Part shown: piece after piece, positions 9,442 to 18,701 of the stretch | Numbering within the stretch: the first letter of the stretch is position 1 | Layout: every line of letters begins with the position of its first letter | NCBI RefSeq assembly: GCF_963678635.1 | Contig: NC_087063.1 | Coordinates: 60,210,759-60,274,758 of the forward strand | DNA: 64,000 nucleotides | DNA from: Symsagittifera roscoffensis | Lineage: Eukaryota; Xenacoelomorpha; Acoela; Convolutidae | Direction of reading: 5' to 3' | The notes under the pieces: generated by a model | Seen by the model: only the letters and a program-made list of their open reading frames with translations | What the model was told of the DNA's origin: nothing | Databases searched by the model: none | Made by a program: the position numbers and the translations under genes

Positions 9442-12400
9442 ATGGCAGATCGATTCTGGAAGTCCATGCCAACGGCTTTGAAAAAACCCACACTTGACGA
9501 ATTATACAGACGTCTGAGGGACCTGGATTATACTCAAGTGGATGAGAGAATGGCCTTGATGTTGAACGCCATCCTCCAGTTGGAGGATGAGGGCGAGTGT
9601 CGGGAGTCCGCGACAGAAGCAGTTTTGATGGTGGGCTACACCACCGATGGGATATCTAATCAAGAGCAAACCAGGTGGCTGTCTTGGAACGTGGATGGAG
9701 CAATAAGGGGGTTCGATTTGGCAAGGAACCCTGGCTTGAGTAATAACACTGAGTATGGAGCAGGGGAATTCCCACTACCGGCCAGACCATCAGCCAGATC
9801 CACGGGCCAGAGCACGAGCAAGACACCATTGATGTCTCGAGCACAGCAGACGGGGGAAGCATATCCGGACGTCAGCATCATGAAGAGAGAACTTGAGAGG
9901 ACTCATCGGGAGAGAAACAAGGCGAACCTCGACCGGGATCAAGCGGTGCTCGAGAGAGACCAGGCAAAAGTTGAGAGGGATCAAGCGCGAAGGGAACTGG
10001 ACATGATGAGAGCTGAACAGCTACAGGTAGAAAGGGTGCGGGAGAATGCCGCCAATTGCGAGCAGCTGAAGTCAGAGCTTGAAAGGATCCAACAACGACA
10101 GCGCGAGCTCGACATGCAGAAGGGGGCTAGGCCCAAAGAGCGGGTGGTGACCGGCTCAAGGCCAGAGTCACGCATGGAGGTGGATGAGGCTCCTAGGTCG
10201 AAGGGACGATTCAACCTCGATCGTGCTGCTCAAGAACATATGAACGAAGGGCTGGAGGTGTGGATACCGTCTGAATCAGCGTCCTCCCTGCGTGGTCTAG
10301 AGACACAAGCAATACGCCCGTTGATGGACGTCGCGCTGCCTGGATATACGCCAAGTTCGACCCCGGGTAGTAGTCAGGTGAGTGGAAGCTCTTCACGACT
10401 GAAAGAATTGCACGAGCGGCTACAACTAAGGAATCTCGAGAGTCCAGCAAGAGTGGACCTGCCATCGACGTGGGGGGAACAACCTGTCAGGAGTGTGGTA
10501 ATCTCGAGTTATAAAAAGAATACGGAAGGTAGATACCATAGGCACAATCGGATGGACTGGAGCACGGCTCAGATGGACAGGAGAGACTGCTTCCATAACG
10601 CGGCTTGGGTGGAATACTTCACGCAGCCACGTGTGCCCGAAGGTGCGGTCCACTTGATCATAGGGGACAGCTTGCTGCGGGTATTGACCCGGATCCAGTC
10701 CCATTGGCAAACGGGAATCTTGAGCTTCGCTGGAGCCGCGACGCCGCAGATGTTGGCGACACTTGAGATGCTAGGTATGGCAAGAGTATATACGGTGACA
10801 TTGATGATCGGGACGAATGACGTGTCTAGGGGGGAAGCAAGGAAGGTGATGAGGCTGCAGGACAAGATGAGCTGCATTCTCGAGGAATTGCGAATTCAAA
10901 TGGATCCTGCCATTCTTACGGTGTGCACCGTCCCTTACAACATGAAAGCGGATCAACATGCAATGGAGATGAACACAAAGGTGCGGAACCTGAATGAAAT
11001 AATCAGGCTGATACACAAAAGATGCGTCCTCCCCGTTGGGCTGTTGGACGTGGCCGAGCAAATGGAGCTATCTGCTTTCCCTGACGACGCATCTGCGGAT
11101 GGGATTCATTTTGATAGGCCCAGAGGGGTGGAGTGGTTGAATGACGTCTTCCAAAGGCACATAAACGCGTTGGAGACAGAGTTACTAGAGACGGCACAGG
11201 TCACGTTCGGACCACCCCCAAATCCACCTTTCTTCAACTCGAGAGCTTTGTCCAGCCGCTTGGGGGCGATGGCTGATCCTAGAGACAGTTCGAGGGATAG
11301 CCGGACCAAGTTTCCGGACGCTGCGCCCATGGAGGCTGATGAGGCAACGTCATCAACGCCCCAGGGATCGATAATATCCTGGGTGGTGGTGGCGGAGAAG
11401 AAGAAGCCGGAGAAACCAGTGGAGACCAACAGGTTGAAATATGAGGAGAAGGTCAAGGAGCTGGACCTGGAGGACCTCGAGTGCAGGCTAGAGTTAGCGA
11501 AAGCTTTGGGTCTTGAGCAGGTGTCGCACGAAGACTTGGGCAGACTCCAGTGTGTGGACTGGCTGAAGGCTCACGAGACACACTTCTCGAGAGCAAAAAT
11601 AGCAGAGACGGCGGATCTGACTGGGATTCCCACAAAATCGGTGATGGGACCCATTAACTATAGACCTCTCAAGTCATTAGGGAGTCCGGGATTCGTAGTG
11701 GAGCCTCCCAAACACCGAACTAGCATTGCCAGGATTAGGGTGGCCACTCCAGCACAGTTGAGGGTGGTGGACAAGCTGATGGATCCGAGGGAGATGGAAT
11801 TACCAGACGCCGCGTATGAAGGCACGAAATTGGCCAACGATCCCAGATACGGGAAACCCTGCGGGAATACGCAGCTGGCCAAGACCTTAGCTGTTTATGA
11901 CAGGGCGGACCCAGCCGCAGCGAGGGTGGTCATCGTAGCGGGATTGGACTTTGAGGGAACGTCTCCCAAATTGTTTTGGCCGGAAACTCTGATATACTCA
12001 TTGCCGGGAGCGGAGCTGAACCAGATGTTAACCCTGGTGGTGGCAATAAAGTCGGAGATGCCTTGCGAGCCTGAACTGCTGCTGTTTGCAGGGATGAACG
12101 ATCACTTGCATGCGACGGGGTTTCTTGAGCAGCTCAAGGGTGACGAACCTACGCCGAAGAAAATCTGGGAAGCCATCCAGACATTATTTGCAGCCATGAA
12201 TGAAGTGCAAGAAAACGTTGCCTCACGATTTGGCTCCAAGACGAAAGTGGCGTTCACGACGTCCCCCGGCTACGCGAGCATGCCTCCCGCTCTACAATTT
12301 ATGTATGCAATCTTGATCTTGATAGCAGAAGGGAATGGATGGCGTGTTTTGATGGCAGCCTCCAATCGGAAACTGGTACCTACAAACTTGAGACTTCGCA

Positions 12401-13284
12401 GATCAGAGCTTGCGGCGGCGTGGGCGGATGTGTCCCACGCGTTGAGGGGCTTTCACGAGTTGGCAGACATCCTCATCGTGTTGGACGAGGTTCTCTTGCT
12501 GGAGATATCCAACTTTGCTAGGCCACTCAAGCTCAGTCCGATTATAGGGGACGATCATCCAGTGGTGGCTCAACTGATGGCCAGTCTGTGGTTTCGAAAC
12601 ATGGAGGTGACCATAACAAGCTCCACCAGTAAATCTAGAGGGCCGAGCAACGAGAGGAAGAACGTGGCCGCATCAGAGAAGCAGCTGGAGTCGATGGTGT
12701 ATCGACTGACACAAGAGGGAGGCAGGTGGCCCTTCCTGACACCAAGGCTGGAGAACGCCACGGAGAAGACAAGAGAAGATGCTCCGCCTCTGGTGAAGCA
12801 GATCTGGGATTTTCTTGAGGAGCAGCTGGGAGTGGCTGAAAAGAAGGAAATGACGGTTGGCAGGTTCGTCACGACAGCCAACGAAGTCACGATTGGAGGA
12901 TTCTGGAGGGAGCACGCAAGGGGTGAGCTGAGGACGAGGAGGGATCACAAAATTCTTGAGTTCTTGAGTCCTTGTTGGGGAAAGGAGTTCCTGGCCGGAG
13001 TGTATAGCGCGAAAGATACCATCTTTAAAGCCTTCATACAGGAAGTGTTGAATATGCCCATCAGTCTGTTGCTGGCACTGTACTTGGTTTACCCAAGGTA
13101 CCTGTTTAATATGGGCCCAGCATACATGTTCAGTCGGGGGTGTAGACACCCTCCGGATAGACAGGTACTTGACATTGGTGCTTCTAACCCACGGGGAACT
13201 GGAGTCATTTCACCGACTGATGAAATACGGAGAGCCTCTGTCGATGGGGAGAGCACACTCGAGCATCGACACCTACTCGAATAA
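9442..13284 (+). CDS. ORF3 part 1 (copy A): coiled coil, SGNH hydrolase and degenerate SGNH-like domain
   Basis: The first ATG of this long frame is at 9442; the frame itself is open from a TTG at 9427, which is used for the residue numbers here. Residues about 20-110 match the start of copy B ORF3 (DELYRRLRDLDY against EAIYRRLMDRDF). Residues 155-235 form a coiled coil with three heptads of the type RDQAxxE. Residues about 385-590 are an SGNH/GDSL hydrolase domain and about 820-1050 a second SGNH-like domain lacking the Ser. Homology to copy B leaves this frame near 13,135 and continues in the next frame, so the last 50 codons are probably read-through of a frameshift. I see no signal peptide, fusion peptide or transmembrane anchor of envelope type, so I do not call it env. 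The overall function is unknown. Confidence 0.8.
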   Translation: MADRFWKSMPTALKKPTLDELYRRLRDLDYTQVDERMALMLNAILQLEDEGECRESATEAVLMVGYTTDGISNQEQTRWLSWNVDGAIRGFDLARNPGLSNNTEYGAGEFPLPARPSARSTGQSTSKTPLMSRAQQTGEAYPDVSIMKRELERTHRERNKANLDRDQAVLERDQAKVERDQARRELDMMRAEQLQVERVRENAANCEQLKSELERIQQRQRELDMQKGARPKERVVTGSRPESRMEVDEAPRSKGRFNLDRAAQEHMNEGLEVWIPSESASSLRGLETQAIRPLMDVALPGYTPSSTPGSSQVSGSSSRLKELHERLQLRNLESPARVDLPSTWGEQPVRSVVISSYKKNTEGRYHRHNRMDWSTAQMDRRDCFHNAAWVEYFTQPRVPEGAVHLIIGDSLLRVLTRIQSHWQTGILSFAGAATPQMLATLEMLGMARVYTVTLMIGTNDVSRGEARKVMRLQDKMSCILEELRIQMDPAILTVCTVPYNMKADQHAMEMNTKVRNLNEIIRLIHKRCVLPVGLLDVAEQMELSAFPDDASADGIHFDRPRGVEWLNDVFQRHINALETELLETAQVTFGPPPNPPFFNSRALSSRLGAMADPRDSSRDSRTKFPDAAPMEADEATSSTPQGSIISWVVVAEKKKPEKPVETNRLKYEEKVKELDLEDLECRLELAKALGLEQVSHEDLGRLQCVDWLKAHETHFSRAKIAETADLTGIPTKSVMGPINYRPLKSLGSPGFVVEPPKHRTSIARIRVATPAQLRVVDKLMDPREMELPDAAYEGTKLANDPRYGKPCGNTQLAKTLAVYDRADPAAARVVIVAGLDFEGTSPKLFWPETLIYSLPGAELNQMLTLVVAIKSEMPCEPELLLFAGMNDHLHATGFLEQLKGDEPTPKKIWEAIQTLFAAMNEVQENVASRFGSKTKVAFTTSPGYASMPPALQFMYAILILIAEGNGWRVLMAASNRKLVPTNLRLRRSELAAAWADVSHALRGFHELADILIVLDEVLLLEISNFARPLKLSPIIGDDHPVVAQLMASLWFRNMEVTITSSTSKSRGPSNERKNVAASEKQLESMVYRLTQEGGRWPFLTPRLENATEKTREDAPPLVKQIWDFLEEQLGVAEKKEMTVGRFVTTANEVTIGGFWREHARGELRTRRDHKILEFLSPCWGKEFLAGVYSAKDTIFKAFIQEVLNMPISLLLALYLVYPRYLFNMGPAYMFSRGCRHPPDRQVLDIGASNPRGTGVISPTDEIRRASVDGESTLEHRHLLE
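10588..11190 (+). other. SGNH (GDSL-type) hydrolase domain of ORF3, copy A
   Basis: Block I is HLIIGDSLLRVL (nucleophile Ser at residue 415, codon 10669-10671). Block II is the Gly in SFAGAATPQ. Block III is LMIGTNDVSR (Asn, codon 10816-10818). Block V is DGIHFD (Asp codon 11098-11100, His codon 11107-11109). All residues required of SGNH esterases are present in order. Known members deacylate or deacetylate lipids, glycans or sialic acids; the substrate here is unknown. Copy B retains GDS and DGIHFD and has GTNN at block III. Confidence 0.85.
11881..12540 (+). other. Second, Ser-less SGNH-like domain of ORF3, copy A
   Basis: RVVIVAGLDFEG (11941 region) sits where block I would be but has no GDS serine. 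LLLFAGMNDHLHATGF (Asn codon 12097-12099) looks like block III. Copy B has MIVANSEF and IVFAGINDHLHSTGF. The alternation of hydrophobic strands and helices in both copies fits a flavodoxin-like SGNH fold that has lost its nucleophile. This is weaker than the first domain and could instead be another Rossmann-like fold. Confidence 0.5.
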
Positions 13285-16200
13285 GTGTGCTGCCGGGCTA
13301 AAGACGCTGCTGGTACAGTACCTACTGATGCAGAACCGGCACCTAACTGGAGAAGAAAAGAGCCCGAAGACAAGAGAAGAGTGGAGGAAAGTGAATGGGG
13401 GCATGCCTCTATTGACGGATCTATGCCTGGCCATGAGATCGGACCCCATGGGGATGATCCGGGGGCTAAAGGAAGTCGTAACCTGCATCTATGGACCGGC
13501 AGTCACGTTCGCGTTTCCAAATCCTCTGGTGGAAGCTTATCGACACTCAGTGACCCACGTGAGCCTCATAAGCATACTAGATGGAACGACACTTAATTGG
13601 TGTCAACAGGAGGTGCTAAGGGCGCAAATGAGCAACACGGTGCTCTTCGGAAAGGTGAAGGATCCGGAGTTGGTGGCATACAGTTTTCGAGGACAACTGC
13701 AGTGCAGGATGGGAGGCAAGCGCGAAGGCCCCATCGAAGCTTATCCCAAGTTCTGGAACCTAAATCCCCTGACAGCAAATGGGCAAGAGATCTTGAGAAT
13801 TCCCGCATGGAAGAAGACCTTCGAGCTGGTGAAGAGGGAGTTAGAAGCGATATTGGAGAAGGAAGTCCTGCCAGAAAGCATTCCCGAATTCCCGACAGTG
13901 AGGAGAATGACCCTGGGGATGAACAGCTCCCTGGTAGTCCCATCCCTTTTCGCAAGAGCAGCAACCGAAGAACAGCAGAAGGAGTTCATCGACGGCTGGG
14001 ATCCTCTCTTCATTGGCTACACTGCAGCGATCTATTTTCACGCCAGCGATGCGAAGATAAATTCATGGACAACTCAAGCCAAGAAAATGAGAGGGTCGAT
14101 GCCCCCGAAATTCGAGGTGCGAAATGCCTTGAGAATACTTGAGCGGGCAGGTCTAGAGAACCAGTTGCCAGTGTGGGACGATGGCAGGATGATAGTGAAT
14201 GAAGGGCATATCGCACTGAAAGCAGACGAGGTGCTGTTTGCCACGAGGAGATACCGGGCACCTTACGGGCTAGAGCAGGTGGAAAGGAGTCAGGAAGGAA
14301 AAAAGCTGGATGCAGCAGGCCCATTGCAGGTGGCCCTGACAGAGTACAAGGAAACGGGTCCATCTACGCCAGCATCCCTATCAGTGGATACCCCTGGGGA
14401 TAAAAGGAGTGGTCCCGTAAAGGATCGATTCAGAAGGATTCTTGAGAGAAGAGAAGCAGAATCGGGGGAGGAGAGCATGGATGAGACTCTCAGCGAGGCA
14501 GGAGAGGATATGGAGGTGGGAAATACCCCGGAACCGAAGCCATCAGAGGAAGAGTTCACCACGCAAGAGCTGTTGAAAGATCTGAGTGGAGAAAATTGGG
14601 CAGACACCCCCACGTCACCTTTGACCTCATCTCCACGCAAGAACCTAGAGTTGCCACTGACGAGTGAGAATCCCAACATGGGAATGATCTTCTTGAGTGC
14701 GGACAGAAGGGAGAAAAACACCTTCGAGGGAAGCAGAGATGCCTTCCTAGGTACCCTGGACGCGGATGCTTGGCGAAAATTCTTGAGCGATTTTAATCGA
14801 GAAGTGGGCGACGACACCACATTGGACGATTTCAAGGAGGAGCTGTGGGACACGGTGGTGAAGTTCGGAGAACCTATCCTGGTGGGGACAGGTCTGGAGG
14901 AGAAAGCTAGAGAAGAGCTGCTGAGCAAGATGGTCGAGTTGAGGAAGGCACCACGAAAGACCAGAGATGACAAATGTAAAGACAGCTCTACTCCGAAACA
15001 AAAAACTGACGATAAAATAATTGAACATGTAAGGGGGGATAAGGTCGGAACTAGTAATATAATTAAAAGTACTAATATCCTTAAGGCTCGAGCAGGGGGG
15101 AGGCAAGAGTTGGAAGGGTTGGGGGGAGACAAGGAAGTCGAATCAGTAATGGTAACGACAACGCCCCCGAGTAAAGACGTGAGGTCTCGCAAGAGGAAGA
15201 GAGACGTGGAGGGATTGGGAAGTCCTTCGGCGGATGCGGTCTCGGAGAAGAACTTGAGAGAGACGGCCCCCATGGTTCTGGCACGATGGAAGACAGCAGC
15301 CTACAAGAGTAGCTACGAGCCGAGGAAACTGCTCGACGTAGAAAGAGAGATGGAGATCTCCACCAGCTCGGCAACGGAAGAAGACTTCAAACCTCAGTGG
15401 ATAAAAATGAAGCGAGGTTCAACGAGCGGGCAGACCTGGGAAGTGGACGTCGGTAAAGAATGGGTCCCAAATGAACACCAGGCTACCGGGAAGCAAGTGA
15501 CTAGCGATCCTCTTGAGAAAAATAAAACGAGGAACACCGCCCGACCGTGGTGGGTGGCCCTGGAAACATTGCAGGAATTGGAAGACTGCCTGAAGAAGCT
15601 CGACAGTGGAGTGTCACGCAAACGACGCAACTGGGCTACCCAGCAGAAGGCTGGTATCAATAAATTAGAATTGGGGAGCCAGCTGAAGAGAACTTGGCAG
15701 AGCTTGTTAAAGGATCATTTTGAAGAAGCGATGAGAACGTCATCATCGGCATCGCCGTTGATGGCGAATCCCTTTATTAGGACCGCAGGGCAACTGATGT
15801 TTGCGTGGAGCCTGTTGGGAATAGAGTTAGAGACACTAACTTCGTACGACAAGTTGAAGTTGGGAGGCAAGAACCTAGAGGTATATCGAATGCTGATGCA
15901 GCATGTTGCTAGGGACAACTCAGGCTTGAGCCTGGCAAGGAGGAAGGATGCTACCTGCTTCTTGAGATGGACGATGTCGATGATGACTGACAGTACCATC
16001 CTAGCATGTCACCAGAGAGCGATTGGAAGCAAGACGCTGGTGAGGAGAGTCTCCACAGTAATCTTGAATGTGTACCAGAGTACTGGGATAGAAAAAGAAG
16101 ATGGTTCTAGGCAATCTCTGGAGAGCCACAGGAAGTTAGATGAGATACGGAGATTCTACAACAAGAAGTTCGAGGAGAAACACGACGTTCACCGTAACCT

Positions 16201-17227
16201 GGCTCCTCCAGGAGAGTACTCGAAACCCAACAAGAAGGGAGAGTATCAGTATGTGTCTGGAGTGATGGGGATGGCATACAACCCTTTCCTAGACTTAGAA
16301 GCTGGAGGTGCCCATAGAAACTATGAGGTGGCGGAGCTGCTGAAGTTCTGGACAGAAAGAATAATGGAGATAGACCCCGTGGAAAGAGAGAGACCCAGTT
16401 TGGGTTTGATTCTCGAGAGAACACCGGAAGTGATAAGTGTGCCACGCTCAAGTAAAAGAGTAGAACTAAGAATGGGTAACGGGAACGGCACGTTGACCAC
16501 GAATCTAGGAGTGGTGTGGAAGTTGCTGAGACCCTCTTGGTGTCCACATCCCCATGCGAGCCTGATCGAGGAAGTTACTGAGCGAGTGAGATTGGCGCCG
16601 ACAGAGGATGAAGATTTAGCGACCTTGAGTATAGTACATAGACTGATCCTGCCTCAGATGAAGGAGTCAAGTGAGATGACGAGCGGAACAGGGTCGGTAA
16701 AGAAGATGGAGCCGGGCAGTTGTCTTGACTCGACGTGTGGGAATGGCGAGCACACCTGTGATGGACGATCGTGCGTCAGGATACAGTCTTTCCAGAAAGA
16801 AGACCTATTCACCTGGTTTGAAGATATCACCGAAAGGGAGAAAAGTGAGATACAGATAGTGGCTGAGTGTTACGCGAGTAGCACTGTGAACCTAGCAACA
16901 GCTCTGGGATTCTTCTCGAGAATGTGTAGTCTCCAGTCACTGGAGAGGCTAGAGTCAGAACACCACTTGGTGACTGCGTTGAGCGTGGAGTCATGGCCCG
17001 GAGTGTTGCAAGTGACCCAGAAACACATCAAGAGTTGGAAGGTTGGGCTCGAAGCGGAGATGGGATTTCCCATGAGCGAAGCCTATGGACTGCCTCTAAA
17101 TGCGAAGTCCCTAGTGGAGTCAGTGATGGCCAACCTATGTGGCTGCCACTATCCATTGCACATGGCGATGGTAGAAGTGTTCAGCCAGAGGGTATTGATA
17201 GACAAAGCCTTCTCAGTGCCCAAATGA
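13169..17227 (+). CDS. ORF3 part 2 (copy A): conserved domains of unknown function and Cys/His cluster
   Basis: This frame continues ORF3; homology to copy B already begins near 13,136 (GVDTLRIDRYLTLVLLTHG against GVQNLRLYGLLTLIVSTHG). Shared blocks include MPLLTDLCLAMRSDPM, CIYGPAVTFAFPNPLVEAYR, FWNLNPLTANGQEI, YFHASDAKINSW and YVSGVMGMAYNPFL. Between them lie long charged, poorly conserved linkers (about 14,400-15,600). A Cys/His cluster is at 16721-16774. About 85 residues near 16,940-17,210 are absent from copy B. The frame ends TGA at 17225-17227 while homology continues in the -1 frame (FSVP then MIRVARMSHHSHELL), so this is a frameshift lesion. I recognise no named family here. Confidence 0.75.
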   Translation: MTLVLLTHGELESFHRLMKYGEPLSMGRAHSSIDTYSNKCAAGLKTLLVQYLLMQNRHLTGEEKSPKTREEWRKVNGGMPLLTDLCLAMRSDPMGMIRGLKEVVTCIYGPAVTFAFPNPLVEAYRHSVTHVSLISILDGTTLNWCQQEVLRAQMSNTVLFGKVKDPELVAYSFRGQLQCRMGGKREGPIEAYPKFWNLNPLTANGQEILRIPAWKKTFELVKRELEAILEKEVLPESIPEFPTVRRMTLGMNSSLVVPSLFARAATEEQQKEFIDGWDPLFIGYTAAIYFHASDAKINSWTTQAKKMRGSMPPKFEVRNALRILERAGLENQLPVWDDGRMIVNEGHIALKADEVLFATRRYRAPYGLEQVERSQEGKKLDAAGPLQVALTEYKETGPSTPASLSVDTPGDKRSGPVKDRFRRILERREAESGEESMDETLSEAGEDMEVGNTPEPKPSEEEFTTQELLKDLSGENWADTPTSPLTSSPRKNLELPLTSENPNMGMIFLSADRREKNTFEGSRDAFLGTLDADAWRKFLSDFNREVGDDTTLDDFKEELWDTVVKFGEPILVGTGLEEKAREELLSKMVELRKAPRKTRDDKCKDSSTPKQKTDDKIIEHVRGDKVGTSNIIKSTNILKARAGGRQELEGLGGDKEVESVMVTTTPPSKDVRSRKRKRDVEGLGSPSADAVSEKNLRETAPMVLARWKTAAYKSSYEPRKLLDVEREMEISTSSATEEDFKPQWIKMKRGSTSGQTWEVDVGKEWVPNEHQATGKQVTSDPLEKNKTRNTARPWWVALETLQELEDCLKKLDSGVSRKRRNWATQQKAGINKLELGSQLKRTWQSLLKDHFEEAMRTSSSASPLMANPFIRTAGQLMFAWSLLGIELETLTSYDKLKLGGKNLEVYRMLMQHVARDNSGLSLARRKDATCFLRWTMSMMTDSTILACHQRAIGSKTLVRRVSTVILNVYQSTGIEKEDGSRQSLESHRKLDEIRRFYNKKFEEKHDVHRNLAPPGEYSKPNKKGEYQYVSGVMGMAYNPFLDLEAGGAHRNYEVAELLKFWTERIMEIDPVERERPSLGLILERTPEVISVPRSSKRVELRMGNGNGTLTTNLGVVWKLLRPSWCPHPHASLIEEVTERVRLAPTEDEDLATLSIVHRLILPQMKESSEMTSGTGSVKKMEPGSCLDSTCGNGEHTCDGRSCVRIQSFQKEDLFTWFEDITEREKSEIQIVAECYASSTVNLATALGFFSRMCSLQSLERLESEHHLVTALSVESWPGVLQVTQKHIKSWKVGLEAEMGFPMSEAYGLPLNAKSLVESVMANLCGCHYPLHMAMVEVFSQRVLIDKAFSVPK
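16721..16774 (+). other. Cys/His cluster in ORF3, possible zinc site
   Basis: CLDSTCGNGEHTCDGRSC aligns with CLAEVCGLEDHICGGLDC in copy B (22379-22432, minus strand). The spacing C-X4-C-X6-C-X4-C and a His just before the third Cys region are kept, while most other residues differ. That pattern fits metal binding, but no named zinc-finger class matches. Confidence 0.55.
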
Positions 17228-17286
17228 TAAGAGTAGCTCGGATGTCACATCATTCACACGAGCTGTTGAGGAAGATCCGATGAACA

Positions 17287-18339
17287 GTGCCTAAAGAACA
17301 AAGGGACGACTTGAGTGAAATCTGGGGTGAAGGACTTCTAGGCTTGGAGAGCGAAAATACAAGTGACCTCGAGAGACAAAACGTGATTGGGAAACCCATG
17401 GTAAGTGCCCCAAACTTGGAAGAAGTCGACGTGATACACGAGAAGATGATGGAACTTGAGCCTCTCCTAGAAGCCTCGGAAGAACGCAATCTTAGGAGCA
17501 TCGACCTCACACACGGGGATTGTCCGTGCCACTGTCTGGCGCAGACAGTGTGGTGCCCAGACCAAGCCAATCTCTGCCTGATCTGGGATGTAGAAGAAAT
17601 CAGGTCGTTGGGACTACCCGAGCATCAACAAAAAGTGACCATCTTGGTGGTGAGCACAATGCTGGCTCTGCGATGGATGGAAGAAAACATAGCAAAGTAT
17701 CGAGAATCGAAGACGCCTACAGCAGAGTCGATTCACGCGATAGATTACAGCAGGAGACTTGAGTTGTTCGAGACAGCATGCAAGGTGTTCGCCATACCAA
17801 TGGAAGTCAGACACGTGTGGAGCCGCTCGAGATTCTTTCCTTGGTTTTGCGCGACGTTAACATCCTGGTTATATGTAGCGACCAAGGATCACATGAGGAA
17901 ACATCAAAAGGAATATCGACAATTCCAGGCCGAGATAGGACCAGATGCCTTCAAGAGACCTCTGCTGACCCATCGAAATGCGATCACGACGGGGTGGAAA
18001 AGAGTGGGGAGAGTATCCAGAGACAGCACTAGAGCGAGGGAGTCAATACTGGAGGAGGACCTGGCGAAGAATGTAAGCCTGAGTCTTCACAATTCCTTCT
18101 GTTTGAACCGGGAGTCGAAGGTGAAGAGCTTACCGAATCAAGCGAAGAGATTGCAAGAGCAAAGGGAGTGGATGCGATCCTATGAACAGCTGAAGGCTTG
18201 GGAGGAGATCGTGATCAGCTCCGATGACGAAGAAGAACTATTGGAACAGATCACAGTGTCAAAAGTATCTGGATCGGGTACCTCGAGGGCAAAGAACACT
18301 AGAGTCTTGAGTCTTGAGAGGGAGGGGGCTCGAGGGTGA
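17287..18339 (+). CDS. ORF3 part 3 (copy A): conserved C-terminal domain
   Basis: This is the C-terminal part of ORF3 and continues homology from 17,224 across an in-frame TGA at 17281-17283. It shares roughly half its residues with copy B. Examples are LLEASEERNLRSI, the CPCHC segment, VWCPDQANLCLIWD against WWCPEGSNLVLIWD, LFETACKVFAIPMEV against LFETMCKILNIPMEV, GPDAFKRPLLTHRNA against GAGAFKRALVTHRNA, and HNSFCLNRESKV near the end. The tail is acidic and Ser-rich, then stops at 18337-18339. Several conserved Trp, Cys and His residues suggest a folded domain. No function can be assigned. Confidence 0.75.
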   Translation: MPKEQRDDLSEIWGEGLLGLESENTSDLERQNVIGKPMVSAPNLEEVDVIHEKMMELEPLLEASEERNLRSIDLTHGDCPCHCLAQTVWCPDQANLCLIWDVEEIRSLGLPEHQQKVTILVVSTMLALRWMEENIAKYRESKTPTAESIHAIDYSRRLELFETACKVFAIPMEVRHVWSRSRFFPWFCATLTSWLYVATKDHMRKHQKEYRQFQAEIGPDAFKRPLLTHRNAITTGWKRVGRVSRDSTRARESILEEDLAKNVSLSLHNSFCLNRESKVKSLPNQAKRLQEQREWMRSYEQLKAWEEIVISSDDEEELLEQITVSKVSGSGTSRAKNTRVLSLEREGARG

Positions 18340-18701
18340 ACTCGGATGAAATCTGGGTTCACGAAAAAGAAATTTTAACAAATAAGATATTGTTATTAAT
18401 ATGCTAGATCTTTTATATGAATCAAAATGCTGCATGACAATTTTCTGATTGAATAGGACAAAAGAAATTTTAAATCACCAGCTTAAAAAGCGGGAATTCA
18501 TGAGGTGCAGGTGTGTGCAGATTTTGATTGCTGTTTAGCGATAGTGTGAGAATTTTATATGGTAGTGAATTTTGGAAGGTAGATAAACTTGAGTCTGCTG
18601 CAAACTTCTGTAAATGACCACTGGCACTGTATCTTGAGTGACACTCGGGCTTCTGGGGATTCACTGACAACGACAGCACGCGATGAGGACATCGATCTTG
18701 A
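18340..18701 (+). other. Copy A 3' untranslated region
   Basis: Non-coding, AT-rich sequence between the ORF3 stop and the polypurine-like motif. It contains several CTTGAG hexamers (for example 18588 and 18633). I see no other structure. Confidence 0.6.

Noticed and set aside
13100-13170. Programmed frameshift between ORF3 parts 1 and 2
   Set aside because: Copies A and B both change frame near here, but in opposite directions (+1 in A, -1 in B), and I see no clear slippery heptamer.
14290-15273. Long antisense open frames, for example 14,290-15,273 (-), 8,102-8,842 (-), 3,639-4,343 (-)
   Set aside because: They lie opposite conserved sense coding sequence, have Ser/Leu-rich shadow composition and have no counterpart in copy B.
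9442-18339. ORF3 as a retroviral-type envelope gene
   Set aside because: Position fits, but I see no signal peptide, furin-like site, fusion peptide or C-terminal membrane anchor. The domains are SGNH-like and unknown.
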